Positions 54,159 through 63,385 are shown, numbered from the stretch's first letter. The stretch: DNA of 64,000 bases from Methylobacterium currus (GCF_003058325.1 NZ_CP028843.1:6243001-6307000); one strand, 5' to 3'. The notes: generated by a model not told the origin, from the letters alone. Made by a program: numbers and translations.

Positions 54159-54650
54159 TCAGGCGAGCCGGGTCTTCGTGATGAGGAGGACGTCCAGGCG
54201 TCGGCACTGGTCGTCGTCGAGGGATTCGAGGTCGCAGACGGCCTGCTTCGCGCGGGCGACGACGTTGCGGGTCGCGTCGCGGTGGATGTTCAGGCTAGGG
54301 GGGCTGTAATCCGCCTGATGCCGGCGGTCCTGCAGGCAGGCGAAGGCCGCACCGATCTCGACGACGATCGGGCCGAGTTCGGCCGCTTCGCGCCCGGCCA
54401 GGCGCTTGCGGATCTGGCCGTGGTCGAGGAGCCGGTAGACCGGCTCCGTCAGCGCTGCGTCGCGCCGCCAGAGACCGAGTGCCCGGGTACAGACGAAGCA
54501 GAGCCCGTGGAACACGGCGTCGCAGGCACGGCTGACGGCGCGCCGCATCGCCGCCTTCCGCAGGTTGCGGCGCCCGCCCTGTTCGGCGAGCATGTCGGCA
54601 ACCACCAGGAGGTCGTGGACGAGGGCATTACCGAGGCGTGGCATAAGCAT
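54159..54650 (-). CDS. HEPN-domain protein, putative toxin of a two-gene module
   Basis: 163 aa, wholly helical by prediction. The segment AAMRRAVSRACDAVFHGLCF matches the common HEPN pattern RRAVSxAYYAxFH. RRHQADYSPPSLN matches the LRxxADY turn seen before the last helices of HEPN proteins. Many HEPN proteins are RNases or their regulators in toxin-antitoxin and defence systems. The clean R-x4-6-H catalytic motif is not obvious, so activity is uncertain. The ATG at 54650 lies inside the end of the upstream gene (overlap 54628-54650), which implies coupled translation. It sits between pheS and pheT. A second ATG at 54644 is possible. Confidence 0.7.
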   Translation of the reverse strand: MLMPRLGNALVHDLLVVADMLAEQGGRRNLRKAAMRRAVSRACDAVFHGLCFVCTRALGLWRRDAALTEPVYRLLDHGQIRKRLAGREAAELGPIVVEIGAAFACLQDRRHQADYSPPSLNIHRDATRNVVARAKQAVCDLESLDDDQCRRLDVLLITKTRLA

Positions 54651-54984
54651 CCTCTTCCACGTCCCTATCGTCCTCGTCGTCGCCCAAGCTCTTGTCGCCC
54701 AAGCTCCTGTCGCCCAAGCTCTCGTCGTCGGGGTCATCGAGATCGAGATAGGGAAAGCGCTCCTCCCCCTTCTCGCGCAGAGGCAGCCAGAGCGCCGCGT
54801 TGGCGACGTTGGACTCCTTGCCCCCGGTCACGCCCGAACCCGCCTTCATGGGGGCGACGACGAACAGCGACGGCTCGTCGGGCTGGTTGTAGCCCGGGCG
54901 CACCTCGACCCGCTCGCAGCCGGACTCGGCGAGATGCCGGGTCAGGATCTCGTCGGCGATCGTCGTGATCTCGTCCACGGTCAT
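54628..54984 (-). CDS. Small acidic partner protein of the HEPN gene, putative antitoxin
   Basis: 118 aa. The first about 75 residues form an alpha-beta fold (MTVDEITTIADEILTRHLAE, VEVRPGYNQPDEPSLFVVAP, AALWLPLREKGEERFPYLDL). The last about 40 are very acidic and contain the tandem unit SLGD(D/R/K) three times before DDEDDRDVEEDAYA. Proteins with this N-terminal style are often found directly upstream of HEPN genes in alphaproteobacteria, from memory of such pairs. The acidic tail would suit neutralisation of a basic partner. The stop lies 20 bp inside the HEPN gene. It starts 23 bp after pheS. Antitoxin function is an inference. Confidence 0.65.
   Translation of the reverse strand: MTVDEITTIADEILTRHLAESGCERVEVRPGYNQPDEPSLFVVAPMKAGSGVTGGKESNVANAALWLPLREKGEERFPYLDLDDPDDESLGDRSLGDKSLGDDEDDRDVEEDAYATPR
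54681..54725 (-). repeat. Three tandem 15-bp repeats encoding SLGD-type units
   Basis: CGCCCAAGCTCTTGT and two variants follow one another in frame inside the acidic tail of the putative antitoxin. The unit length equals that of the PAGK array at 19541. Confidence 0.85.
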
Positions 54985-55007
54985 GGTGCGCCTCGCGGAA
55001 GCGTCTC

Positions 55008-56090
55008 TCAGCCAGTCAGGCCGCCGACCAGGCTCGGGATGTCGAGGGGCCGGAAGCCGTAATGCTCGAGCCAGCGCACGTCGGCCTCGAAGAACGGGCG
55101 CAGGTCCGGCATGCCGTATTTGAGCATCGCGATCCGGTCGATGCCCATCCCCCAGGCGAAGCCCTGCACACTGTCAGGGTCGAGACCGCAGTTCCGCAGC
55201 ACGTTCGGATGGACCATGCCGCAGCCGAGGATCTCGAGCCAGTCGTCGCCCTCGCCGAAGCGGATCTCGCCCCCTTTGCGCGAGCACTGGATGTCGACCT
55301 CGGCCGAGGGCTCGGTGAAGGGGAAGAACGACGGCCGGAAGCGCATCTTGACGCTGTCGACCTCGAAGAATGCCTTGCAGAATTCCTCCAGGATCCACTT
55401 CAGGTGGCTGATGTTCGCCTGGCGGTCGATCACCAGGCCCTCGACCTGGTGGAACATCGGGGTGTGGGTCTGGTCGGAATCGTGCCGGTAGGTGCGGCCG
55501 GGGCAGATCACCCGGATCGGCGGCTGCACGCTGCGCATGGTGCGGACCTGCACCGGCGAGGTGTGGGTGCGCAGGAGCTTGCGCTTCCCGTCCCGGTCGG
55601 GCCGCAGGAAGAAGGTGTCGTGCATCTCCCGGGCCGGATGGCCCTCGGGGAAGTTGAGCGCGGTGAAGTTCAGCTCGTCGGTCTCGACGTCCGGGCCTTC
55701 GGCGATCGAGAAGCCCATATCGCCGAAGATCGCCGTGATCTCGTCCATCACCTGGGTGATCGGATGGATGCGGCCGCGGGTCTCGGGGCCCTCGCGCACC
55801 GGCAGGGTCACGTCGATGCGCTCGGCGGCGAGACGCGCCGTCAGCGCGGCCTCGGCGAGGGTGTCGCGCCGCGACTGGATCGCGCCCTGGACCCGGTCGC
55901 GCAGGCCGTTGATCAGCGGGCCCTGCTCCTTGCGCGCCTCAGGGCTCATGCCGCCTAAGGTCTTCAGCAGCTCGGAGACGGCGCCCTTCTTGCCGAGGGC
56001 CGCGACGCGCACGCCGTCGAGCGCCGCCTCGTCGGCGGCGTCGGCGACCTTGGCGAGGAGATCGGTTTCGAGGCTGGTGAGATCGGTCAT
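55008..56090 (-). CDS. pheS: Phenylalanine-tRNA ligase alpha subunit
   Basis: A 360-aa catalytic subunit. An N-terminal coiled-coil (about 1-90) precedes the class II catalytic core. Motif 2 is in [21 protein letters not shown], motif 3 in [13 protein letters not shown], and the Phe-binding segment in [18 protein letters not shown]. The ATG at 56090 fits the family N terminus ([15 protein letters not shown]). The two-gene HEPN module follows 23 bp later, then pheT. Upstream lies the rplT terminator. Confidence 0.97.
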   Translation of the reverse strand: MTDLTSLETDLLAKVADAADEAALDGVRVAALGKKGAVSELLKTLGGMSPEARKEQGPLINGLRDRVQGAIQSRRDTLAEAALTARLAAERIDVTLPVREGPETRGRIHPITQVMDEITAIFGDMGFSIAEGPDVETDELNFTALNFPEGHPAREMHDTFFLRPDRDGKRKLLRTHTSPVQVRTMRSVQPPIRVICPGRTYRHDSDQTHTPMFHQVEGLVIDRQANISHLKWILEEFCKAFFEVDSVKMRFRPSFFPFTEPSAEVDIQCSRKGGEIRFGEGDDWLEILGCGMVHPNVLRNCGLDPDSVQGFAWGMGIDRIAMLKYGMPDLRPFFEADVRWLEHYGFRPLDIPSLVGGLTG

Positions 56091-56179
56091 GGTCTGCTCA
56101 ATCGGGGCTCGCGGATGCCCTGCAACGCGCCGCCCCGCCCCGTCAACCCGGAGGCGGGAAACGACCCGCACAACGCAAA

Positions 56180-56201
56180 ACGGCCCGCGCTTGCGGGCCG
56201 T
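56180..56201 (-). terminator. Rho-independent terminator of rpmI-rplT
   Basis: ACGGCCCGC pairs perfectly with GCGGGCCGT around a 4-nt loop and is followed by TTTTG on the minus strand. It lies 57 bp after the rplT stop and separates the ribosomal protein genes from pheS. Confidence 0.8.
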
Positions 56202-56257
56202 GATGGTGCAGTCTCGGCAGATCGGGCCCGCCTGAGGGGGAGAGCCCGGACGTTGGC

Positions 56258-56635
56258 TTACGCCGCCTTGACGAGCTCGGCCGGCAGGGCCGACTTGGCC
56301 TTCTCGACCACGGCGACGAAGGCCGCCGGCTCGTGGATGGCGAGCTCCGACAGGGCCTTGCGGTCGACCTGGACGCCGGCCTTGGCCAGGCCGTCGATGA
56401 AGCGCGAATAGGTCAGGCCGTGCGGGCGGACCGCAGCGTTGATGCGCTGGATCCACAGGGCGCGGAAGTTGCGCTTCTTGTTCTTACGATCGCGGTAGGC
56501 ATATTGCATGCCCTTTTCGACCGCCTGCTTGGCGATCCGGATCGTGTTCTTGCGCCGGCCGTAATAGCCCTTGGCGGCCTTGAAAACCTTCTTGTGCTTG
56601 GCGTGGCTGGTCACGCCGCGTTTGACGCGGGCCAT
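56258..56635 (-). CDS. rplT: 50S ribosomal protein L20
   Basis: A 125-aa ribosomal assembly protein that binds 23S rRNA and, in enterobacteria, represses its own operon. The basic N-terminal extension ([20 protein letters not shown]) and the globular RNRKKNFR-like segment ([18 protein letters not shown]) are typical. It is followed by a terminator and preceded by rpmI by 66 bp. The ATG has GGAGA about 6 nt upstream. Confidence 0.98.
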   Translation of the reverse strand: MARVKRGVTSHAKHKKVFKAAKGYYGRRKNTIRIAKQAVEKGMQYAYRDRKNKKRNFRALWIQRINAAVRPHGLTYSRFIDGLAKAGVQVDRKALSELAIHEPAAFVAVVEKAKSALPAELVKAA

Positions 56636-56701
56636 GGTGATCTCCTGGAAATTCTACGAAACAGATTCGGGACGAAGCGTTGTCTTGCGCGAAGCCGGTT
56701 C

Positions 56702-56905
56702 TTACCGGGCGTTCGGCAGGAAGTACTTCTTCACGTTGGCGGCATCGCCCTCGAACAGGGTGGTCGTGCCGCGCAGGTTGCGGATCTGCTTCGTGGTCCG
56801 CTTGATCATGCCGTGGCGCTTGCCGGCCTGGGCGTACATGACCTTGCCGGTCCCGGTGATCTTGAAGCGCTTCTTGGCGCCCGACTTGGTCTTCAGCTTG
56901 GGCAT
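56702..56905 (-). CDS. rpmI: 50S ribosomal protein L35
   Basis: A 67-aa small basic protein of the large subunit. It begins [20 protein letters not shown] and ends KKYFLPNAR, as expected for bL35. GGAG precedes the ATG by about 6 nt. It is co-transcribed with rplT. In most bacteria infC lies directly upstream. Here infC is 4.2 kb away beyond two opposite-strand genes. Confidence 0.98.
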
Positions 56906-57255
56906 TTTGCTCTCCTGACGCGAACTCCACCGGGGATCCGCCACGGGCGGGCCCCGACGATCGCGCTCGATCGAAGGTGTGGAGCGACACGAACCGCCAC
57001 GGCAGCCCTCACGGCCGGGCGGTTCGGCGAGGCGCGCGATATAGCAGGGACCGAGGTCTCATGCAATCGTCGCATCGTTGGGCGCATCGAGCCCTGTGTG
57101 AGACGGGAACGACCGGGCCCGCGCTGTGGCGTTGTGCGCCGCACCGGAACCATAAGAGCGGGTGCGCGGTTTCGTTCATGTCCCGCTCAGGCCCCATCCT
57201 GCTTAAGTCCCGCCAACGTGAACCGCCCCCGCTTGGCGTCTCAGGAGAATCCGTC
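56906..57255. promoter_or_regulatory. Divergent region, rpmI-rplT and glycosyltransferase genes
   Basis: 350 bp with no supported gene. It must hold the promoter and leader of the rpmI-rplT operon on one side and of the glycosyltransferase gene on the other. I did not recognise a conserved L20-type leader structure. Confidence 0.45.
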
Positions 57256-58389
57256 GTGCGCATTGCCCAGGTAGCCCCTCTCGCGGAAGCCGTTCCGCCG
57301 AAGTTCTACGGCGGCACCGAGCGTGTCGTCTCCTGGCTCACCGAGGAGCTGGTCCGGCAGGGCCATGACGTGACGCTGTTCGCGAGCGGCGACTCGGAGA
57401 CGAGCGCCAAGCTGGTCGCCTGCTGCCCCGAGGGCCTGCGGCTCGCCGGCATCCGCGATCACGTCGCCAGTCACCTTGCCATGCTGTATCACCTGCGTCG
57501 GCGGGCGGACGAGTTCGACGTCATCCACTTCCACATCGACCTCCTGCAGTACCCGCTGTTCGAGGATCTGAACCACAAATGCGTCACCACCCTGCACGGG
57601 CGGCTCGACGTGCCTGACTTCATGCCGGTCTACCGCACCTTCACGGGCATGCCCCTGGTGTCGATCTCCGACCACCAGCGCGGGCCGATGCCCGAGAATG
57701 CCAACTGGCTCCAGACCATCCACCACGGCCTGCCGGCGGAGAATTGCCGCTTCTCGGCCAAGCCGAAGGACGGCGGCTATCTCGCCTTCCTCGGCCGCAT
57801 CTCGCCCGAGAAGCGCCCCGACCGCGCGATCGAGATCGCCAAGGCCTCCGGCGTGAAGCTGAAGATCGCCGCCAAGGTCGACAAGGCGGACCAGGAATAC
57901 TGGGACGAGGTCATCGAGCCGATGACCCATCATCCGCTGGTCGAGTATATCGGCGAGATCAACGAGGACCAGAAGCACGAATTCCTCGGCAACGCCCTGG
58001 CGCTGGCCTTCCCGATCGACTGGCCGGAGCCCTTCGGCCTGGTGATGATCGAGGCGATGTCGGCCGGCACCCCGGTGATCGCGTGGCGCAACGGCTCCGT
58101 GCCGGAGGTCATCAAGGACGGCGTGTCGGGCGTGGTGGTCGACTCGATGGACGAGGCGATCGCCGCGGTCGAGACCTGCAAGGCGATGAGCCGCGAGGGC
58201 GTGCGCCGCTACTTCGAGACCCGCTTCACCGCGAGCGTCATGGCCCGCTCCTACGTCGCCGCCTACGAGTCGCTGCTCGCCGGCGACCTCGACGCGATCA
58301 AGATCCCGGGCCTTACCATCGGCGCCCCCTCCGCCCTCAACGGGGTCGCCAACGGCGCCTCCGTGCGTCCGACGCTCCGGGCGATCTGA
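57256..58389 (+). CDS. Glycosyltransferase family 4 protein, glycogen/trehalose-neighbour type
   Basis: A 377-aa GT-B transferase. The N-terminal domain has VRIAQVAPLAEAVPPKFYGGTERVV, read as two conserved blocks. The nucleotide-sugar domain has YLAFLGRISPEKRPDRAIEIAK and the E-x7-E region WPEPFGLVMIEAMSAGTPVIA. The GTG at 57256 has AGGAG 8 nt upstream, and upstream sequence lacks coding bias. A strong terminator follows, then the amylo-alpha-1,6-glucosidase-like gene. The two are often neighbours in alphaproteobacteria and probably act on a common alpha-glucan or sugar conjugate. Confidence 0.88.
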   Translation: MRIAQVAPLAEAVPPKFYGGTERVVSWLTEELVRQGHDVTLFASGDSETSAKLVACCPEGLRLAGIRDHVASHLAMLYHLRRRADEFDVIHFHIDLLQYPLFEDLNHKCVTTLHGRLDVPDFMPVYRTFTGMPLVSISDHQRGPMPENANWLQTIHHGLPAENCRFSAKPKDGGYLAFLGRISPEKRPDRAIEIAKASGVKLKIAAKVDKADQEYWDEVIEPMTHHPLVEYIGEINEDQKHEFLGNALALAFPIDWPEPFGLVMIEAMSAGTPVIAWRNGSVPEVIKDGVSGVVVDSMDEAIAAVETCKAMSREGVRRYFETRFTASVMARSYVAAYESLLAGDLDAIKIPGLTIGAPSALNGVANGASVRPTLRAI

Positions 58390-58417
58390 TCCGTCGCACA
58401 GGCATTGATTGGCAATG

Positions 58418-58451
58418 AGGCCCGGTCCCCGCGAGGGGGGCCGGGCCTTTT
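58418..58451 (+). terminator. Rho-independent terminator
   Basis: AGGCCCGG plus a C-rich segment pairs with GGGG plus CCGGGCCT around GCGA, followed by a TTTT run. It lies 29 bp after the glycosyltransferase stop. Confidence 0.85.
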
Positions 58452-58682
58452 GCTTGGGCACGAGGCGGATCGATATCCGGCCGGGCGAGTGTCCCATCCC
58501 CCTGGCGCCCGCCGCACGATGGCCCACATTCGCTCTAGCGTGGGGTCGAACCCGCGAATCGCCGCGGGTCTCCCCTCCCGCTGCTGCCCCGGCGCCCGTC
58601 CGGAACCCCGAGATCTCGCCCCGATCCCCGTGACACCTCGCCCCGCGACGCCTCGCGGAGCGAAGCCCCAAGGAGTGAAGCC

Positions 58683-60953
58683 GTGCCGATGGTTGCGACC
58701 GCCCCCGACGACGAGACGCTGCCGCAATACCACATCGAGGCGCAGACCTCGCTGGTCGAGCGCCAGCTGCGCTCGCTCAAGCACGGCGACGCCTTCGCGG
58801 TGCTCGACAGCTACGGCGATATCGGCGTCTTCCCGGGGCCCGAAGGCCTGTATTTCCAGGACACGCGCTTCCTGTCGCGCCTCGAGCTGACCGTCGAGGG
58901 CCAGCGGCCGATGCTGCTCGGCTCGGTGGTGCAGGACGACAATGGCGCCCTCTCGGTCGACCTGACGACGCCGGACATCCGGCTCGACGCCGGCGACGAG
59001 ACCAGCATCCCGCGCGAGATCATCGCCCTGGAGCGGACCAAGTTTCTCTTCCGCGGCACCTGCTACGACCGCATCGGCCTGCGCAACTACGACACCAAGC
59101 CGCGCCACCTGCGCGTCGCGCTGTCCTTCGATGCCGATTTCCGCGACCTGTTCGAGGTGCGCGGCAGCGACCGGGCCCATCGGGGCAAGCGCCGCGTCGA
59201 GGTGACGGCCGAGAACGAGGTGACCTACCGCTATGACGGGCTCGACGGGCGCCTGCGCACCACCCGCCTGCGCTTCGGCCCCAAGCCCGTGCGGCTCGAG
59301 GCGCACCGGGCCGAGTTCGAGGTCCGTCTCAAGCCCGGCGACCGCGCCTCGATCTTCGTGCGGGCGATCTGCGACACGGTCGATCACGGCCGCGACGGTG
59401 CGGCGGTGGTCGGCAGCGCCCTGCCCTTCACGCACGCAGCCTATCCGAGCCCGCGCCGGGAGGACGGCCACCCGAAGGGCGAGGGCATGACCTTCGCGCT
59501 CGCCTATCGCGACGCACGCCGCGACCTGCGCAAGGCCACCGCCAACATCACCACCATCGAGAGCTCGAACGACCAGTTCAACGAGGCCGCCTGCCGGGCG
59601 ACGGCCGACCTCTACATGCTGCTCAGCCGCACGCCGAACGGCGTCTACCCCTATGCGGGCATCCCCTGGTACAGCACGGTGTTCGGCCGCGACGGCATCA
59701 TCACCGCCATGATGACGCTGTGGATCGATCCGGAGATCGCCAAGGGCGTGCTGCGCCACCTCGCGGCGACGCAGGCGACCACGGTCGATCCCGCTGCCGA
59801 CGCCCAGCCCGGCAAGGTCCTGCACGAGACCCGCAACGGCGAGATGGCGATCCTCGGCGAGGTGCCGTTCCGCCTCTATTACGGCACGATCGACGCCACG
59901 CCGCTCTTCGTGATGCTGGCCGGGCAGTATTACGAGCAGACCGGCGATCTCGCGACCATCGCGGCGATCTGGCCCAACATCCTGGCGGCGCTCACCTGGA
60001 TCGACGAGTACGGCGACCGGGACAAGGACGGCTTCGTCGAATACGCCCGCGAGACCGAGAAGGGCCTGGCCAACCAGGGCTGGAAGGACAGCCACGACTC
60101 GATCTTCCACGCCGACGGCCGCATGGCGCAGGGGCCGATCGCGCTCTGCGAGGTCCAGGGATATGTCTACGCCGCCAAGAAGGGCGCCGCGAAGCTCGCC
60201 GCCCTCATGGGCGACGATATCCTCTCCGAGCGCCTGAAGGGCGAGGCCGAGCGGCTGCGCAAGGCCTTCGACGAGGCCTTCTACCTTCCCGAGCTCGGCA
60301 CCTACGCCCTCGCGCTCGACGGCGAGAAGCGCCCTTGCGCCGTGCGCTCGTCGAATGCGGGGCATGCCCTGTTCACCGGCATCGCCTATCCGGAGCGGGC
60401 GTCGAGCGTCGCCGCGGTGCTGATGTCGAAGGACGGGTTCAACGGCTGGGGCGTGCGGACCATCGCGGTCGGCGAGGCGCGCTACAACCCGATGTCGTAC
60501 CACAACGGCTCGATCTGGCCGCACGACAACGCGATGATCGCCCTCGGACTCGCCCGCTACGGCCTGAAGGCGGAGGCCGCCCGGGTGTTCGAGGGCCAGC
60601 ACGGCGCCTCGCTCTACCAGGAGGGGCGGCGGCTGCCGGAGTTGTTCTGCGGCTTCATCCAGCGCAAGCAGCGCGGGCCGACCAACTATCCGGTGGCGTG
60701 CAGCCCGCAGGCCTGGGCGGCGGCGGCGCCCTTCGCGTTCCTGGCCGCCTGCCTCGGGCTGGAGCTGCGCCACGACCGCAACCGGATCCGCTTCCGCGAT
60801 CCGATCCTGCCGGCCTTCCTCGACGACGTGCTGATCCGCAACCTGAAGCTCGGCGACAGCCGCGTCGACCTGCTGATCCATCGCCACGGCAGCGACGTGA
60901 CCGTCAACGTGGTGCGCCGGACCGGCCACGCGCAGGTGGTCCTGCTGAAGTGA
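58683..60953 (+). CDS. Amylo-alpha-1,6-glucosidase/glycogen debranching-type protein
   Basis: 756 aa. The N-terminal domain (about 30-230, DAFAVLDSYGDIGVFPGPEG and LYFQDTRFLSRLELTVEGQ) is the bacterial glycogen-debranching N-terminal beta domain. The C-terminal (alpha/alpha)6-barrel glucosidase domain (about 310-745) follows. It has YAGIPWYSTVFGRDGIITAM, NQGWKDSHDSIFHADG and YHNGSIWPHDNAMIALGLAR, where the acidic catalytic residues are expected. The GTG at 58683 with AAGGAG upstream is chosen; an ATG two codons later is an equal alternative. It may debranch glycogen or hydrolyse other alpha-glucans. No glgABC genes are in the window. Confidence 0.9.
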   Translation: MPMVATAPDDETLPQYHIEAQTSLVERQLRSLKHGDAFAVLDSYGDIGVFPGPEGLYFQDTRFLSRLELTVEGQRPMLLGSVVQDDNGALSVDLTTPDIRLDAGDETSIPREIIALERTKFLFRGTCYDRIGLRNYDTKPRHLRVALSFDADFRDLFEVRGSDRAHRGKRRVEVTAENEVTYRYDGLDGRLRTTRLRFGPKPVRLEAHRAEFEVRLKPGDRASIFVRAICDTVDHGRDGAAVVGSALPFTHAAYPSPRREDGHPKGEGMTFALAYRDARRDLRKATANITTIESSNDQFNEAACRATADLYMLLSRTPNGVYPYAGIPWYSTVFGRDGIITAMMTLWIDPEIAKGVLRHLAATQATTVDPAADAQPGKVLHETRNGEMAILGEVPFRLYYGTIDATPLFVMLAGQYYEQTGDLATIAAIWPNILAALTWIDEYGDRDKDGFVEYARETEKGLANQGWKDSHDSIFHADGRMAQGPIALCEVQGYVYAAKKGAAKLAALMGDDILSERLKGEAERLRKAFDEAFYLPELGTYALALDGEKRPCAVRSSNAGHALFTGIAYPERASSVAAVLMSKDGFNGWGVRTIAVGEARYNPMSYHNGSIWPHDNAMIALGLARYGLKAEAARVFEGQHGASLYQEGRRLPELFCGFIQRKQRGPTNYPVACSPQAWAAAAPFAFLAACLGLELRHDRNRIRFRDPILPAFLDDVLIRNLKLGDSRVDLLIHRHGSDVTVNVVRRTGHAQVVLLK

Positions 60954-60981
60954 GGTCGTGCTGCTGAAGCAGACAAGCGAT

Positions 60982-61002
60982 GGGCCGGGACATGCCCGGC
61001 CC
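60982..61002 (+). terminator. Hairpin terminator after the debranching gene
   Basis: GGGCCGGG pairs with CCCGGCCC around a 5-nt loop, followed by two T. It lies 29 bp after the stop codon and faces the convergent infC gene. Confidence 0.6.
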
Positions 61003-61123
61003 TTCGATGCTCCCCGCGCGGGTTTTTCTGGAAGAAGCCCGCGCCCGGAGCGCTCCGTGATCCGTCCAGCGCTGAAGAACGCGGAGGGTCGCCGTGCCTT
61101 CAGCGCGGCAACGCGCCGTGCGC

Positions 61124-61666
61124 TTAGCGCGGCGCCAGGATCATGATCATCTGGCGGCCTTCGAGCTGCGGCTCGCTCTCCACCTTGGCGACCTCTTGCG
61201 TCTCGGCCTTCACGCGCTCGAGCAGGCGCAGACCCAGGTCCTGGTGCGCCATCTCGCGGCCGCGGAACCGGAGCGTCACCTTGACCTTGTCGCCTTCCTC
61301 GAAGAACCGCTGCACGGCCTTCATCTTGACTTCGTAGTCGTGCTTGTCGATGCCGGGCCGGAGCTTGATCTCCTTGACCTCGACGGTCTTCTGCCGCTTG
61401 CGCGCCTCGGCCTGCTTCTTCTGCTCGTTGAAGCGGAAGCGGCCGTAGTCGAGAAGCTTGCAGACCGGAGGCACGGAGTTCGGCGCGATCTCGACGAGGT
61501 CGAGGCCCGCCTCTTCGGCGACCTGCAACGCCTCGAAGAAGCCCATGACACCGCGGTTCTGACCGGTATCGTCGATGAGCTGCACCTCGCGGACGCCGCG
61601 GATGTCCCGGTTGGCGCGCGGCCCGTCTTTCTGCGGGGCCGGCATGGCTCTCATAGGTCTGCGAAT
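61124..61666 (-). CDS. infC: Translation initiation factor IF-3, probable AUU start
   Basis: A 180-aa factor that binds the 30S subunit and discriminates initiator tRNA and start codons. The N domain ([38 protein letters not shown]), linker ([17 protein letters not shown]) and C domain ([31 protein letters not shown]) are complete. The best start is the ATT at 61666. GAGGAG lies 9 nt upstream, and the residues after it (RRP) match the usual N terminus of relatives, which begin MRRP or IRRP. The first ATG, four codons later, has no ribosome-binding site. A 7-codon frame (MKPFADL) overlaps the start and stops at that ATG. Confidence 0.9.
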   Translation of the reverse strand: MRRPMRAMPAPQKDGPRANRDIRGVREVQLIDDTGQNRGVMGFFEALQVAEEAGLDLVEIAPNSVPPVCKLLDYGRFRFNEQKKQAEARKRQKTVEVKEIKLRPGIDKHDYEVKMKAVQRFFEEGDKVKVTLRFRGREMAHQDLGLRLLERVKAETQEVAKVESEPQLEGRQMIMILAPR

Positions 61667-61675
61667 GGCTTCATT

Positions 61676-61681
61676 CTCCTC
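61676..61681 (-). promoter_or_regulatory. infC ribosome-binding site deciding an ATT start
   Basis: GAGGAG on the minus strand lies 9 nt before the ATT at 61664-61666 but 21 nt before the first in-frame ATG. An overlapping ATG (61672-61674) is only 1 nt from this site, too close for normal use. Confidence 0.75.
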
Positions 61682-61883
61682 AATCACGTCGTCCGGCGGC
61701 GGCCCGCCGACCGTGTCCTGTCCGGACCGGCCCCGAACCACCGCGCGGGCATACTCGGGTGTACACTAGCACCTTGGCGAGATCGCCCGATTTGTCAACT
61801 CACGGATGCGGGACTTGGTTGCCGAGGGCTGAAGCAGGCCGCAAGTCCAACCCCGCGCGTCCATCCTGGAGCCGGGCGCCCGC

Positions 61884-63116
61884 TCACGGGCCCTCCCCTG
61901 CGGGACCGGCGCCGAGCAGCTCGGCATAGATCGCCAGGGTGTCGGCCAGCATCAGCTCGAGGGAGAAATGCGTCTCGACGTGGCGGCGGGCGCGGCGCAC
62001 CAGGGCGTCGCGGGCGCTGGCGCCGAGCTGCAACGCCTCCGCGACGGCCCCGGCCAGCGCCTGCGGGTCGCCGGCCGGGACGCGCCAGCCGGTGCGCTCG
62101 TGCGCCGGCACCTCCGGCGGGGCGAGCACCGTCTCCGGCACGGCGCCGAGATCCGAGACCACGACCGGCGTGCCGAGGGCCTGGGCCTCGACCGCGGAGC
62201 GGCCGAACGCCTCGGGCGCGGTCGAGGGCACCACCACCACCGAGGCCGCGCGGTAGGCCGCCGGCATGTCGCTGCAATGCCCGACCCGCTTGACCTGGGC
62301 CGAGAGGCCGTGGGCGGCAATCATCGCGTCGATCTCGCGCAGGTAGGCCTGGCGCCCCTGGGGATCGCCCGCCAGCACCACCGTGAACTCGGCGAGCCCC
62401 TGGGCGCGGAGCGCGGCGGCCGCCTCGATCAGCACGCGGTGCCCCTTCCAGGGGGTGAGGCGGGCGGCGAGCAGCACCACCCGCTCGTGCGGGGCGACGC
62501 CCCAGGCCCGCCGCAAGGCTTCGACCCGCTGCGGCGCGACCTGCGCGGGCGCAAAGGCGGCGAGATCGGTGCCGCGGTGGATCACCCGCACCCGGTCCCC
62601 GGCGACGTGCGGGAAGAGGCGCCGGATCGCGTCGGCGGTGAAATGCGAGTTGGCGATCACCACGTCGCCGCGGGCCATCACCGAATTGTAGAGGAGCTTC
62701 GTCGGCGAGCGGCCGGCATAGCTGCCGTGATAGGTGGTGACGAAGGGGATGCGCAGCCGCCGCGCCGCTCCGAGCGCGACCCAGGCCGGGGCGCGGGAGC
62801 GGGCATGGATCAGGTCGACCCGCTCCGACCGGCAGATCCGCATCAGCCGCCCGACATTGAGCGCCATGGCGAAGGGGTTCTTGCTTCGGGCCGGGAACGG
62901 CACCCAGGCGCCGCCCTTGGCCTGCAACTCGCCGACGAGGCGCCCGCCCTCCGTGGCGACGAGCGCCCGCGCGCCCGCGGCGGCAAGCGCCGCCGCCACG
63001 TCGACGGCGGTGCGCTCGGCGCCGCCGGCATCGAGCTCCGGGATGATCTGGAGCACGGTTCGGCCCGCCAGCGGGTGGCGCGCGGCCGGGAACGGCGTGG
63101 CCTGGCTCGACGGCAT
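61884..63116 (-). CDS. Glycosyltransferase family 4 protein
   Basis: A 410-aa GT-B enzyme. The N-terminal domain begins after about 20 residues with VLQIIPELDAGGAERTAVDV, a pattern shared with lipopolysaccharide core and capsule transferases. VDLIHARSRAPAWVALGAAR and VTTYHGSYAGRSPTKLLYN are acceptor-side motifs. The C-terminal domain has VVLLAARLTPWKGHRVLIEAA and APEAFGRSAVEAQALGTPVV. The ATG at 63116 is preferred; the frame extends upstream without coding bias. It is monocistronic, divergent from the terminal hydrolase gene. The sugar and acceptor are unknown. Confidence 0.87.
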   Translation of the reverse strand: MPSSQATPFPAARHPLAGRTVLQIIPELDAGGAERTAVDVAAALAAAGARALVATEGGRLVGELQAKGGAWVPFPARSKNPFAMALNVGRLMRICRSERVDLIHARSRAPAWVALGAARRLRIPFVTTYHGSYAGRSPTKLLYNSVMARGDVVIANSHFTADAIRRLFPHVAGDRVRVIHRGTDLAAFAPAQVAPQRVEALRRAWGVAPHERVVLLAARLTPWKGHRVLIEAAAALRAQGLAEFTVVLAGDPQGRQAYLREIDAMIAAHGLSAQVKRVGHCSDMPAAYRAASVVVVPSTAPEAFGRSAVEAQALGTPVVVSDLGAVPETVLAPPEVPAHERTGWRVPAGDPQALAGAVAEALQLGASARDALVRRARRHVETHFSLELMLADTLAIYAELLGAGPAGEGP

Positions 63117-63385
63117 GGGACTCCGGGTCAGGGTTCTGATCGCAGCACTCGCGGCATGACGGTGCCCGCTCCGCGCAGGAATCGACAGCAGGAATCGACG
63201 AAGGGCCGGCGGAAGGCCGGCCGGATCTGGCATATGGTCGCCGGCCGCCGCCGGTGTAGAAGCCGGCCGTCGCGGTCCGCTCACGGACGATGCATCAAGG
63301 TCGCCCGGTCGTGTTGCGGATCGGTAAACCTTGGGCGCACGCCGCCCGCGACCAGGGTCGCACACGGAATAACGGGGATAACGTC

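Noticed and set aside
51654..54968. 1104-codon plus-strand open frame antisense to pheT
   Set aside because: Composition is that of a shadow frame; pheT is full length with all domains on the minus strand.
61013..61046. Second terminator hairpin before infC's 3' end
   Set aside because: GCGCGGG and CCCGCGC arms exist but are separated by a 15-nt loop with no supporting T-run on the infC strand; too weak to list.
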